Shown one piece after another: positions 1 through 6,054 of a DNA stretch of 10,084 nucleotides (position 1 is the stretch's first letter; each line of letters begins with the position of its first letter). Source of the stretch: DSPP01 sp964607165 (GTDB taxonomy: Bacteria; Zixibacteria; MSB-5A5; DSPP01); NCBI GenBank assembly GCA_964607165.1, contig CAZSIT010000048.1, positions 1-10,084 of the forward strand, in the 5' to 3' direction. Made by a program: the position numbers and the translations under genes. A model generated the notes under the pieces. It did not search any database. It was not told where the DNA came from and was given only the letters and a program-made list of their open reading frames with translations.

Positions 1-291
1 TGCGAGCCATGACCTAAAATAACTTAGCAGCTTTGGCCAATCGTCAATAGAGGACGTTTCTTCTTCTTTAGTTAAATACTGTGATGGAGAATAAGTTAGT
101 TTTAACCAGTCCCCACGATTAGGAGCAGCATGTCGGGAAAACTGGAAATAATAGTTGGTGGTTTTATATCGGAAAACAGTGGAATAAGCTTCTTTATCAA
201 ATGAGAATTGTTCAGGGTCGAACTTGACTGCTACGATAAGTTTGAAAAGTGCCTCCTCCTGCGACGGTAAAAGTTCATGACGACTTCCCAT
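1..291 (-). CDS. Unrecognised protein, N-terminal 97 residues (gene runs off the left edge)
   Basis: Reading the minus strand from an ATG at 291-289 gives 97 uninterrupted codons to the window edge, so the stop lies outside. The peptide begins MGSRHELLPS and contains FRYKTTNYYFQFSRH (about residues 40-54), then TYSPSQYLT (about 66-74) and a Trp-rich end (DDWPKLLSYFRSWLA). The pattern of an aromatic Y-Y-F-x-F strand, a YSP turn and a final W...WL helix reminds me of small N-terminal domains in varied bacterial hypothetical proteins, but I cannot name the family or assign a function. There is no signal peptide or membrane segment in the visible part. No good Shine-Dalgarno precedes the ATG; a TTGACA box lies 32 bases upstream, so the message may be leaderless. 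The region is more AT-rich than the purine operon it diverges from, which could mean an acquired accessory gene. That it is coding is inferred from the open frame and protein-like composition only. Confidence 0.6.
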   Translation of the reverse strand, partial: MGSRHELLPSQEEALFKLIVAVKFDPEQFSFDKEAYSTVFRYKTTNYYFQFSRHAAPNRGDWLKLTYSPSQYLTKEEETSSIDDWPKLLSYFRSWLA

Positions 292-298
292 TATTGTA

Positions 299-329
299 AT
301 TAAATTAAAACCTGTTTCAAGAATGTCAA
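299..329 (-). promoter_or_regulatory. Candidate promoter for the minus-strand gene
   Basis: On the minus strand a perfect TTGACA (plus 329-324) is followed by an AT-rich stretch. This includes TTTAAT (plus 304-299, 5/6 match to TATAAT, spacer 19) and TAATTT at a 16-base spacer. The start codon at 291 lies about 7 bases beyond the TTTAAT box, which would give a leaderless or nearly leaderless transcript. The assignment rests on consensus matching alone and the -10 choice is ambiguous. Confidence 0.35.
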
Positions 330-376
330 TACTGCTTAGAGCCGGACAATGACGAAAAGCTGACCCATTCAATCCG

Positions 377-396
377 CTCTTCGACTTCGCTCAGAG
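377..396. repeat. Possible fragment of a dispersed 'TTCGACTTCGCTCAG' repeat
   Basis: The stretch contains TCTTCGACTTCGCTCAGA, flanked by the short inverted pair CTCT/AGAG. This core resembles a short dispersed intergenic repeat found in many copies in genomes of Bacteroidetes, Chlorobi and other phyla, usually written on the other strand as TCTGAGCGAAGTCGAAGA. Only one copy is present in the window, so repetition cannot be shown here. Confidence 0.35.
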
Positions 397-404
397 TTTT
401 CAAC

Positions 405-433
405 TTGCCTTTCAAGTGTCAAAAACCTATCAT
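405..433 (+). promoter_or_regulatory. Candidate sigma70-type promoter for the purD operon
   Basis: TTGCCT (405-410, 4/6 match to TTGACA) is separated by exactly 17 bases from TATCAT (428-433, 5/6 match to TATAAT). Transcription would begin near 440. That leaves a very short leader before the family-consistent purD start at 456 and rules out the in-frame TTG at 405, which is part of the -35 box. No purine riboswitch-like fold is evident, and there is little room for one downstream of this promoter. Confidence 0.45.
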
Positions 434-455
434 TAAAACAGTGAAAAAAGAGGAT

Positions 456-1757
456 TTGAAAATTCTGGTGGTCGGTTCGGGCGGGCGGGAGCACGCTCTG
501 GCGTGGAAGCTTTCCAAAAGCAAACAAATCTCCCAGCTATACGTTGCCCCCGGCAATCCGGGTATGAAGGATTTGGCCAAGCTTTTGCCCATCTCCACCA
601 AGGATATCTCGATGCTGGCCGATTTTGCTCAAAAAGAATCGGTCGATTTAACCGTGGTCGGCCCCGAGCAGCCCTTGGTGGATGGAATTGTAGATGAATT
701 CGAAAGGCGAAATCTGGCCATCATCGGCCCCAGCAAAAGAGCGGCGCAGCTGGAAGGAAGCAAAGCTTTCGCCAAAGAATTTATGCGCCGCAACAACATC
801 CCCACCGCTTCGTTTCAAATTTTCACCAGCCCGGAAGAAGCGCTCTCCTTTATGAAGGAAAGCTCCTACCCTCTGGTCATAAAGGCCGATGGACTGGCGG
901 CCGGCAAAGGGGTCTTTGTAGTCGATAGGCCCGAAGAGGCCCAAGAGGCCATCAACCGTTTTTTGCTGGAAGGCAAACTGGGTGAAGCGGGCAAAAGAGT
1001 GGTCATCGAAGAATTTTTACCCGGCGAGGAAGTCAGCATCATTGCTCTTTCGGATGGCCATAGCATCAAAACTCTGATTCCCGCCATAGACCACAAGCGG
1101 CTGCGGGACGGCGACCGGGGCCCCAACACCGGCGGAATGGGTGCTTGCGCCCCGGCTTTCAGCATTTTGCAGGAACGGCAGCTGCCGCAAATCGAAGAAG
1201 AGATTTTAGAGCGCACCATCTGGGGAATGCAGCGGGAAGGAATACCGTACAAAGGAATTCTCTATACCGGCTTGATGTTGACCGAACAAGGCCCCAAGGT
1301 TCTGGAATTCAACTGCCGGCTGGGCGATCCCGAGGCCCAGGTAATTTTACCCCTTCTGAAAAACGATTTAATGGAGCTATTTTATGCTTTACTGGACGGA
1401 GCGCTGGATTTGATTGACCTGCAATGGGAGGAGAAATATGCCGTCTGTGTGGTGTTAGCGTCCGAAGGCTATCCCGAAACGCCGCAAACCGGTCAGGAAA
1501 TCTCCGGGCTGTCTGCACTTGAAAAAGAAAGTATAATTGCTTTCTTTGGCGGGGTGTCGGAAAAAGAAGGAAAATATTACACTGCCGGCGGCCGGGTGGT
1601 AGGACTCACCGCCATAGCCTCCGATTTGGACAAGGCGCTAAACCGAGCTTATGCAGCCGTCGAGAAGGTCAACTTTGAAGGCAAGCAATTTCGCAGGGAT
1701 ATAGGATATCGATTAACCTCAAAACCGACCTCACGGGTGGGAAGACTTAGCAAGTGA
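456..1757 (+). CDS. purD: Phosphoribosylamine--glycine ligase (GAR synthetase)
   Basis: PurD joins 5-phosphoribosylamine and glycine using ATP, giving GAR, the second step of de novo purine synthesis, in the cytosol. The ATP-grasp family signatures are all present. They are the N-terminal MKILVVGSGGREHALAWKL, GPEQPLVDGI, the ATP-binding KADGLAAGKGV (Lys143 onward), DGDRGPNTGGMGA, and the metal-binding EFNCRLGDPEAQ (Glu284, Asn286). A C-terminal domain with ASEGYP and TAGGRVVG follows. I chose TTG 456, giving 433 residues, because it matches where the family begins (MKxLVxGxGGREHA). A GAGG lies just upstream at 450-453, although the spacing is tight. GTG 441 and TTG 405 are in-frame alternatives that only add non-conserved residues. 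The stop overlaps the purE start by 4 bases (GTGA), indicating translational coupling. Length is normal and nothing is broken. Confidence 0.97.
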   Translation: MKILVVGSGGREHALAWKLSKSKQISQLYVAPGNPGMKDLAKLLPISTKDISMLADFAQKESVDLTVVGPEQPLVDGIVDEFERRNLAIIGPSKRAAQLEGSKAFAKEFMRRNNIPTASFQIFTSPEEALSFMKESSYPLVIKADGLAAGKGVFVVDRPEEAQEAINRFLLEGKLGEAGKRVVIEEFLPGEEVSIIALSDGHSIKTLIPAIDHKRLRDGDRGPNTGGMGACAPAFSILQERQLPQIEEEILERTIWGMQREGIPYKGILYTGLMLTEQGPKVLEFNCRLGDPEAQVILPLLKNDLMELFYALLDGALDLIDLQWEEKYAVCVVLASEGYPETPQTGQEISGLSALEKESIIAFFGGVSEKEGKYYTAGGRVVGLTAIASDLDKALNRAYAAVEKVNFEGKQFRRDIGYRLTSKPTSRVGRLSK

Positions 1758-2245
1758 AGCCGGAGGTTTTAATTCTGACCGGCAGCGAAAATGATATAGA
1801 GCTTATGCAGCACACCGTTAGTGAATTAAAAAAGTTTGGCATTGGCAGCCGCCTGGTGGTCTCTTCTGCCCACCGGGATCCGGAAAAAACTGGAAAAATA
1901 TTGCGCCGGGCGGAAAAGGACGGTTATTCGGTCATTATAGCCGCCGCCGGAATGGCTGCCCATCTGGCGGGAAAAGCCGCCGCCGAAACCATCTTGCCGA
2001 TTATCGGCGTGCCCTTGAATTCTTCCACGCTCGGCGGGCTGGACGCCTTGCTTTCAACCGTGCAGATGCCTTCCGGGGTGCCGGTGGCCACCGTTTCGAT
2101 TGGCAAAAGCGGGGCGGTCAATGCCGCCTGGCTGGCGGTTCAAATTCTCTCTACCAAAGACAAGAAGTTGCGCGAACTTTTAAAGCGTGAACGGGGTAAA
2201 AAAAGAATGGAGTTGCGTCAATCCGCAAGGAGGAAAAATGCGTAA
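1754..2245 (+). CDS. purE: 5-(carboxyamino)imidazole ribonucleotide mutase, class I PurE
   Basis: PurE moves the carboxyl group of N5-CAIR to C4 to form CAIR in purine synthesis, normally after PurK has made N5-CAIR; purK is not in this window. The 163-residue protein shows the PurE core: LTGSEND near residue 10, SSAHRDP with His40, AGMAAHLAG with His70, and GLDALLSTVQMPSGVPVATVSIG. The NAAWLAVQIL helix follows, then a short basic tail. The AAHL form and the S-x-VQMP segment indicate class I rather than the direct AIR-carboxylating class II. Two loops differ from the textbook sequence: GSxSD reads GSEND, and GGAAHLPG reads GMAAHLAG. I recall the second variant from PurE of several other phyla, so it is probably a lineage feature. 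The start is GTG, overlapping the purD stop. The last 8 bases overlap the next gene. Confidence 0.96.
   Translation: MKPEVLILTGSENDIELMQHTVSELKKFGIGSRLVVSSAHRDPEKTGKILRRAEKDGYSVIIAAAGMAAHLAGKAAAETILPIIGVPLNSSTLGGLDALLSTVQMPSGVPVATVSIGKSGAVNAAWLAVQILSTKDKKLRELLKRERGKKRMELRQSARRKNA
2227..2233 (+). promoter_or_regulatory. Strong Shine-Dalgarno that sets the start of the TPR gene
   Basis: AAGGAGG lies inside the 3' end of purE, four bases before the ATG at 2238. It fixes the start of the exported TPR protein there rather than at the upstream in-frame ATG at 2187, which would put 17 hydrophilic residues ahead of the signal peptide. It is the clearest ribosome-binding site in the first operon. Confidence 0.8.
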
Positions 2246-2996
2246 ATGGATATTCTTAATTGCCTTATTCTGCTTTGGTTTGGCCTTTGCAGCAGCGCCT
2301 TCGGAGGAGGCCAAAAAACATTTTAATTCCGGCGTTAATGCCGAAAAGGCGGGCAAAGTAGATGAAGCCATTACCGAATACGAGGCGGCGGTCAAAGTTA
2401 GCCCGGACTATCTCGACGCGCACAAAAATTTGGCGGCCGCTTATAAAACGAAAAACAATCTGCCATTGGCGATTACTCACCTCGAAGCGGTGGCCAAAGT
2501 GGAGCCCAGCGCCGGAAAATGGGATACGATCGGGTCTTTAGCTATGACGGCCAAAGATTACATCCAAGCGGTGGCCGCCTATGAAAAGGCGGTCGAACTA
2601 AAGCCAAACAATGCGAAAATGATGCTGGCGCTGGCGGATGCCTACAAAAAAGACCGCCAGACTACCAAGGCGGTCGAAACCTATAAGAAAGTAATTGCTG
2701 CCGATCCAAAAAATGCCGCCGCCCGCTTTAACTTAGGGAAAACTTACTTTGACAATGAAGACTATGCCCAGGCCAAGGCGGTTTTTAAAGAAATGACAAC
2801 CGCCGTTCCCGCCGACCCGCGCAGTTTTTATATGTATGCCGTCTCCGTCCATTCCGAAGACCCGGAAAACATTGACGCCTATCAGCCGCTTTATGAAGAC
2901 TTTATCAAGCGTTTCAAAGGCAACCCCAAAGCGACCACCAACGTCAAGCAGGCCGAAAAAGTGATTGACCAGATTAAAAATCCGAAGAAGAATTAA
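2238..2996 (+). CDS. Exported tetratricopeptide-repeat (TPR) protein
   Basis: The protein has 252 residues. It starts MRKWIFLIALFCFGLAFAAA, a classic signal peptide (basic n-region, hydrophobic core, A-x-A-like cleavage near residues 18-20), so it should be secreted to the periplasm. There is no lipobox Cys at the cleavage site. The mature part is almost entirely TPR helices, about five repeats. Recognisable units are GVNAEKAGKVDEAITEYEAA, NLAAAYKTKNNLPLAITHLE, AVAAYEKAVELKPNN, ALADAYKKDRQTTKAVETY and NLGKTYFDNEDYAQAKAVF, each ending near a D/E-P-x-N/D turn. A Lys-rich tail follows. TPR proteins act as protein-binding scaffolds, and the partner cannot be read from sequence. It overlaps purE by 8 bases and its TAA overlaps the lemA ATG (TAATG), suggesting coupled translation and possibly joint action with LemA at the envelope. 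The start is set by a strong Shine-Dalgarno. Confidence 0.85.
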   Translation: MRKWIFLIALFCFGLAFAAAPSEEAKKHFNSGVNAEKAGKVDEAITEYEAAVKVSPDYLDAHKNLAAAYKTKNNLPLAITHLEAVAKVEPSAGKWDTIGSLAMTAKDYIQAVAAYEKAVELKPNNAKMMLALADAYKKDRQTTKAVETYKKVIAADPKNAAARFNLGKTYFDNEDYAQAKAVFKEMTTAVPADPRSFYMYAVSVHSEDPENIDAYQPLYEDFIKRFKGNPKATTNVKQAEKVIDQIKNPKKN

Positions 2997-3562
2997 TGGC
3001 CATTTTTTTTGTAATTGTTATCGCTCTTTTCGCCATCCCCATCATTTGGCTGGTGGCCGGCTACAACAGCTTGGTGCGGTTGCGAAATGCCGTCGACCGA
3101 ACCTGGGGAAAAGTCAAGGTCATCTTAACCAAACGCGCCGATTTGATTCCCAACCTGATGGAAACAGTAAAGGGCTACGCCGCTCACGAGCGGCATATTT
3201 TTGACAACGTAGCCGAAGCCCGCTCCCGCTTTATGTCGGCTCCGGCCGGTGCCGAAGCCGTAAAACAAGGTTTGGATTTGGAAAAATCGCTCCGCTCCCT
3301 TTTGGCTGTGGCGGAAAATTATCCTAATCTTAAAGCCAACGAAAACTTTCAATCCCTATCCAATCAGCTTTCGGCGGTTGAGACGGAACTGGCCGGTGCG
3401 CGGGATTTATTCAACGCCACGGTGTTAGACTACAACAATAAACTTCAGACGTTTCCCGGAAACCTCATTGCCGGCCTGTTCGGATTTGAGAAACGTGAAT
3501 TCTTTGAACTGGAAACACCTGCTAAAGGAGAGGTTCCGAAGGTTGAATTTAAAATTTCTTAA
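2996..3562 (+). CDS. lemA: LemA family membrane protein
   Basis: The protein has 188 residues, the usual LemA length. An N-terminal transmembrane helix (about residues 3-21, FFVIVIALFAIPIIWLVAG) is followed by the family hallmarks. These are YNSLVRLRNAVDRTWGKV, then LTKRADLIPNLMETVKGYAAHE, an AR-rich helix, NENFQSLSNQLSAVETEL, and RDLFNATVLDYNNKLQTFPG ending in LFGFEKREFF. The fold is a membrane-anchored helical bundle with its bulk on one side of the inner membrane. The biochemical role of LemA proteins is not settled. They are often found next to TPM-domain or HtpX-like genes, neither of which is present here. Instead lemA is translationally linked (TAATG, 1-base overlap) to an exported TPR protein and closes the purine operon just before a terminator. 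No strong Shine-Dalgarno is visible, which agrees with coupling. Confidence 0.93.
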   Translation: MAIFFVIVIALFAIPIIWLVAGYNSLVRLRNAVDRTWGKVKVILTKRADLIPNLMETVKGYAAHERHIFDNVAEARSRFMSAPAGAEAVKQGLDLEKSLRSLLAVAENYPNLKANENFQSLSNQLSAVETELAGARDLFNATVLDYNNKLQTFPGNLIAGLFGFEKREFFELETPAKGEVPKVEFKIS

Positions 3563-3589
3563 GCATTTCGGCCTTAAAAATCATACATG

Positions 3590-3624
3590 CGGGTGGTTTT
3601 ATTAAGAACCATCCGTTTTCTTTT
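3590..3624 (+). terminator. Rho-independent terminator after lemA
   Basis: CGGGTGGTT (3590-3598) pairs with AACCATCCG (3607-3615) over nine base pairs with one G-U, around an eight-base loop. TTTTCTTTT (3616-3624) follows at once. The position 27 bases after the lemA stop marks the end of the purD-purE-TPR-lemA transcription unit. Confidence 0.85.
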
Positions 3625-3664
3625 GTTTGCAATCAATTGAGAGAAGTGGTTAAAGTGATACTTT

Positions 3665-4930
3665 ATGTCTAAATATTTGGCGATTTTCGAAGATTTAAAC
3701 TTTGCCGATTTCTATCCGCTTACCTTGAGCCGTCCCGTCTGGGCTTTGCGTTTCGGAATCGGGACCTTGGCCGAGCGGATAATCCGAAACTTTCCAAATT
3801 ATAAACCCCTTCTTTTCTGCCGTCCGGAAGTAGCTTTTACGGGCAAGGAATTGGGGTTAATCAATCCCGATTGGCCAAAAGATTGTGATGAGGTTTTGCT
3901 CATTAACGGCTCCCTCCTTTGGCCGGAAAAAGTAAAGAAAGCAGTTGCCTCTTCCCCGTCCTGTCTCAAGAACGACAATTCAATCATCTCCGCCAGACTT
4001 ACAACCGGCTGGGAAAAAATCAAACTCTCTCTTTTTGATCCTGAAAGCGTCTACAGAGCTTTGAAAGGAGCCAAAGAAGAGCAAGCAGACAGGTTGACCG
4101 CCGGTTATCTTTGGGATTTGATTACCTCAAACCCGCTGGCGATTTTTGAAGATTTCAAACTTTTAACGGCCGGCCGGGATCACAAAAAGATGTTTAAAGA
4201 AGTTCAAATTGATAATCAGGCTGTAATCCATAGGTTTGAACTGGTATCGCTCTCCCCCGGCTGCGAACTGGACTGCTTTACGGTTCTGGACGCCCGTCGG
4301 GGCCCCATTTACCTGGACGAGAATGTAAAAGTGCAAGCCTTCAGCCGTATCGAAGGGCCCGCTTACATTGGGCCAAACTCGCAGGTGCTTCGCGCAAATA
4401 TTCGCGAGGGCTGCTCCATCGGCCCAGGTTGCCGGATAGGCGGAGAAATCGAAGAAACCATTATTCAGGGTTGGACCAACAAGTATCATTCCGGATTCAT
4501 CGGGCATTCCTATCTGGGCGAATGGATAAACCTGGGAGCAATGACTACGAACAGCGACTTGAAAAACGATTACGGCCCCATAAAAGTAATAAAAGGTGGA
4601 AAGGAGTTTTCAACCTGTCAGGCCAAGGTGGGCAGTTTCATCGGCGATCACGTCAAAACCGGCATTGGCACCCTATTGAACACCGGAATACAAATCGGAT
4701 TTTCGGCCAATCTTTACGGCGGGGCTCTCTTTGAGAAAAAGCTGATTCCCTCGTTTGCCTGGGGAACCCCGCAAAGAATGGTTCCTTACCGGGTTGATAA
4801 AGCCGTCGAAGTTGCCAGAAAAGTAAAAAGCCGGCGCCAGCAGGAGCTGTCCGGCGAAGAAGAAAAACTGTTTCGAAGCATTTACGAAAATACCGAAAAA
4901 GAAAGAAGAGAATTTTTAGGCCAATTCTGA
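3665..4930 (+). CDS. GlmU-like sugar nucleotidyltransferase / left-handed beta-helix acyltransferase
   Basis: The protein has 421 residues and two domains. Residues 1 to about 180 form a nucleotidyltransferase-like domain beginning with the variant signature FEDLNFADFYPLTLSRPVWALRFGIGTLAERI, which replaces the usual LxxGxGxRM loop. From about 187 to 370 there is a left-handed beta-helix of hexapeptide repeats (for example AYIGPNSQV, CSIGPGCRIGG, SFIGDHV). Its conserved stretch GFIGHSYLGEWINLGA with NSDLKNDYGP resembles the acetyltransferase half of GlmU. This matches the 'alternative GlmU' family described mainly from Bacteroidetes, proposed to make UDP-GlcNAc from GlcN-1-P. Other NDP-sugar products are possible, and glucose-1-phosphate-type transferases share the architecture. 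It is the first gene after the terminator, and 16 bases separate it from the GalT-family gene. The start is ATG with only a weak Shine-Dalgarno (GAGAAGTGG region). Confidence 0.82.
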   Translation: MSKYLAIFEDLNFADFYPLTLSRPVWALRFGIGTLAERIIRNFPNYKPLLFCRPEVAFTGKELGLINPDWPKDCDEVLLINGSLLWPEKVKKAVASSPSCLKNDNSIISARLTTGWEKIKLSLFDPESVYRALKGAKEEQADRLTAGYLWDLITSNPLAIFEDFKLLTAGRDHKKMFKEVQIDNQAVIHRFELVSLSPGCELDCFTVLDARRGPIYLDENVKVQAFSRIEGPAYIGPNSQVLRANIREGCSIGPGCRIGGEIEETIIQGWTNKYHSGFIGHSYLGEWINLGAMTTNSDLKNDYGPIKVIKGGKEFSTCQAKVGSFIGDHVKTGIGTLLNTGIQIGFSANLYGGALFEKKLIPSFAWGTPQRMVPYRVDKAVEVARKVKSRRQQELSGEEEKLFRSIYENTEKERREFLGQF

Positions 4931-4946
4931 CCGATAGGTAAAATAT

Positions 4947-5948
4947 ATGCCCGAACTGCGCAAAGACCCCATATCCGGACGCTGGATAATCATCTCCACC
5001 GAGCGCGGCAAGCGCCCCTCCGATTTTCCGGCCACCTCGAAAAGAGCCGGCGACCCGGCTCGCTGTCCTTTTTGTCCCGGGAACGAATCCAACACCCCGC
5101 CGGAAATTATGGCCTACCGAGGCCAAAGCACCTCACCCAATACTCCGGGGTGGAGCTTGCGGGTCGTTTCCAATAAATTCCCCGCCCTTAAAATTGAAGG
5201 CAACTTGAACCGCGAGGGCAAAGGAATTTTCGACCGAATGAACGGAATCGGCGCGCACGAAGTAATTATTGAAACCCCCGACCACCACAAAGAACTCTCC
5301 GACCTCGAAGTCAAGGAAGTGCAGGATGTTTTGTGGGCTTACCGGGAAAGAATCCTGGATTTAAAAAAAGACCCCCGTTTTCGGTATATGATGGTTTTCA
5401 AAAACCAGGGGGATGCCGCCGGCGCCTCTTTGGAGCACGCCCACAGTCAGCTGATAGCCACGCCGGTCGTTCCCAAAAGGGTTCTGGACGAATTGGACGG
5501 CGCCCGGAAATACTTTGACTACAAAGAACGCTGTATTTTCTGCGACATCATCCATCAAGAATTGGAGGAAAAGGAAAGGATAGTAGGCGAAAACGACGGT
5601 TTTGTGGCTATCGAACCGTTCGCTCCCCGCTTTCCTTTTGAAACCTGGATTTTGCCCAAAGAGCACAACGACCTGTTCGAAAACCACAAGGCCGCCACTT
5701 TTCCAAAGATGGCCAGTTTGCTGCGCGACGTGCTGCGCCGTTTGGCCAAAGCCCTTTCCGATCCCCCCTACAACTACATCCTCCACACCGGCCCGGTTGG
5801 AAACCACAACGACGATGTTTATCATTGGCACATCGAAATAATTCCCAAATTGACCAAAGTGGCCGGGTTCGAATGGGGCACCGGTTTTTACATTAATCCC
5901 ACTTCCCCGGAAGACGCTGCCCGGTTTTTGAATGAAATCGAAATCTGA
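4947..5948 (+). CDS. galT: GalT-family hexose-1-phosphate nucleotidylyltransferase (HIT superfamily)
   Basis: GalT swaps UMP between UDP-glucose and galactose-1-phosphate through a uridylyl-histidine intermediate. The 333-residue protein has PELRKDPISGRWIIIS at the start, a first zinc knuckle CPFC (Cys40, Cys43), and RVVSNKFPAL. GAHEVIIETPDHH follows, and NQGDAAGASLEHAHSQ carries the H-x-H-x-Q catalytic motif with His166 as the likely nucleophile and Gln168. A second C-x-x-C (Cys196, Cys199), APRFPFETWILPKEH and the C-terminal YHWHIEIIPK complete the family. The catalytic motif reads HAHSQ rather than the HPHGQ of E. coli GalT. A Ser in that position, after GASLEH, also recalls plant ADP-glucose phosphorylase of the same family. 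Since glgA follows, an ADP-glucose-linked role is a real alternative. The symbol therefore denotes family, not proven substrate. The ATG follows a weak AGGT seven bases upstream. Confidence 0.85.
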   Translation: MPELRKDPISGRWIIISTERGKRPSDFPATSKRAGDPARCPFCPGNESNTPPEIMAYRGQSTSPNTPGWSLRVVSNKFPALKIEGNLNREGKGIFDRMNGIGAHEVIIETPDHHKELSDLEVKEVQDVLWAYRERILDLKKDPRFRYMMVFKNQGDAAGASLEHAHSQLIATPVVPKRVLDELDGARKYFDYKERCIFCDIIHQELEEKERIVGENDGFVAIEPFAPRFPFETWILPKEHNDLFENHKAATFPKMASLLRDVLRRLAKALSDPPYNYILHTGPVGNHNDDVYHWHIEIIPKLTKVAGFEWGTGFYINPTSPEDAARFLNEIEI

Positions 5949-6042
5949 TTGCGGGGAAGTCCGAACGCGTAAAAAATTGTGGCTTTTAAGCAGAAATTTC
6001 TTATTTTTGATAGCATCGAAGTAATTAAGCGGAAAATTTGAA

Positions 6043-6049
6043 AAAGGAG
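6043..6049 (+). promoter_or_regulatory. Shine-Dalgarno setting the TTG start of glgA
   Basis: AAAGGAG, five bases before TTG 6055, supports TTG as the true glgA start. The protein beginning there (MKKLKILFTTSEAVPYAKTGG) aligns with the family N-terminus. There is no in-frame ATG nearby. Confidence 0.75.
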
Positions 6050-6054
6050 TTAAG

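Noticed and set aside
866..1252. A 128-codon minus-strand open frame inside purD
   Set aside because: It is antisense to the ATP-grasp core and its Ser/Pro-rich composition is typical of a shadow frame.
4653..5126. A 157-codon minus-strand open frame across the glmU-like/galT junction
   Set aside because: It is an Arg/Gly/Phe-rich shadow translation of two well-supported genes.
5977..6016. Possible promoter (TTGTGG ... TTATTT or TAGCAT) and AGAAATTTCT palindrome before glgA
   Set aside because: The box matches are weak and the spacing poor; a 10-base palindrome in an AT-rich gap is easily due to chance. An internal promoter cannot be excluded.
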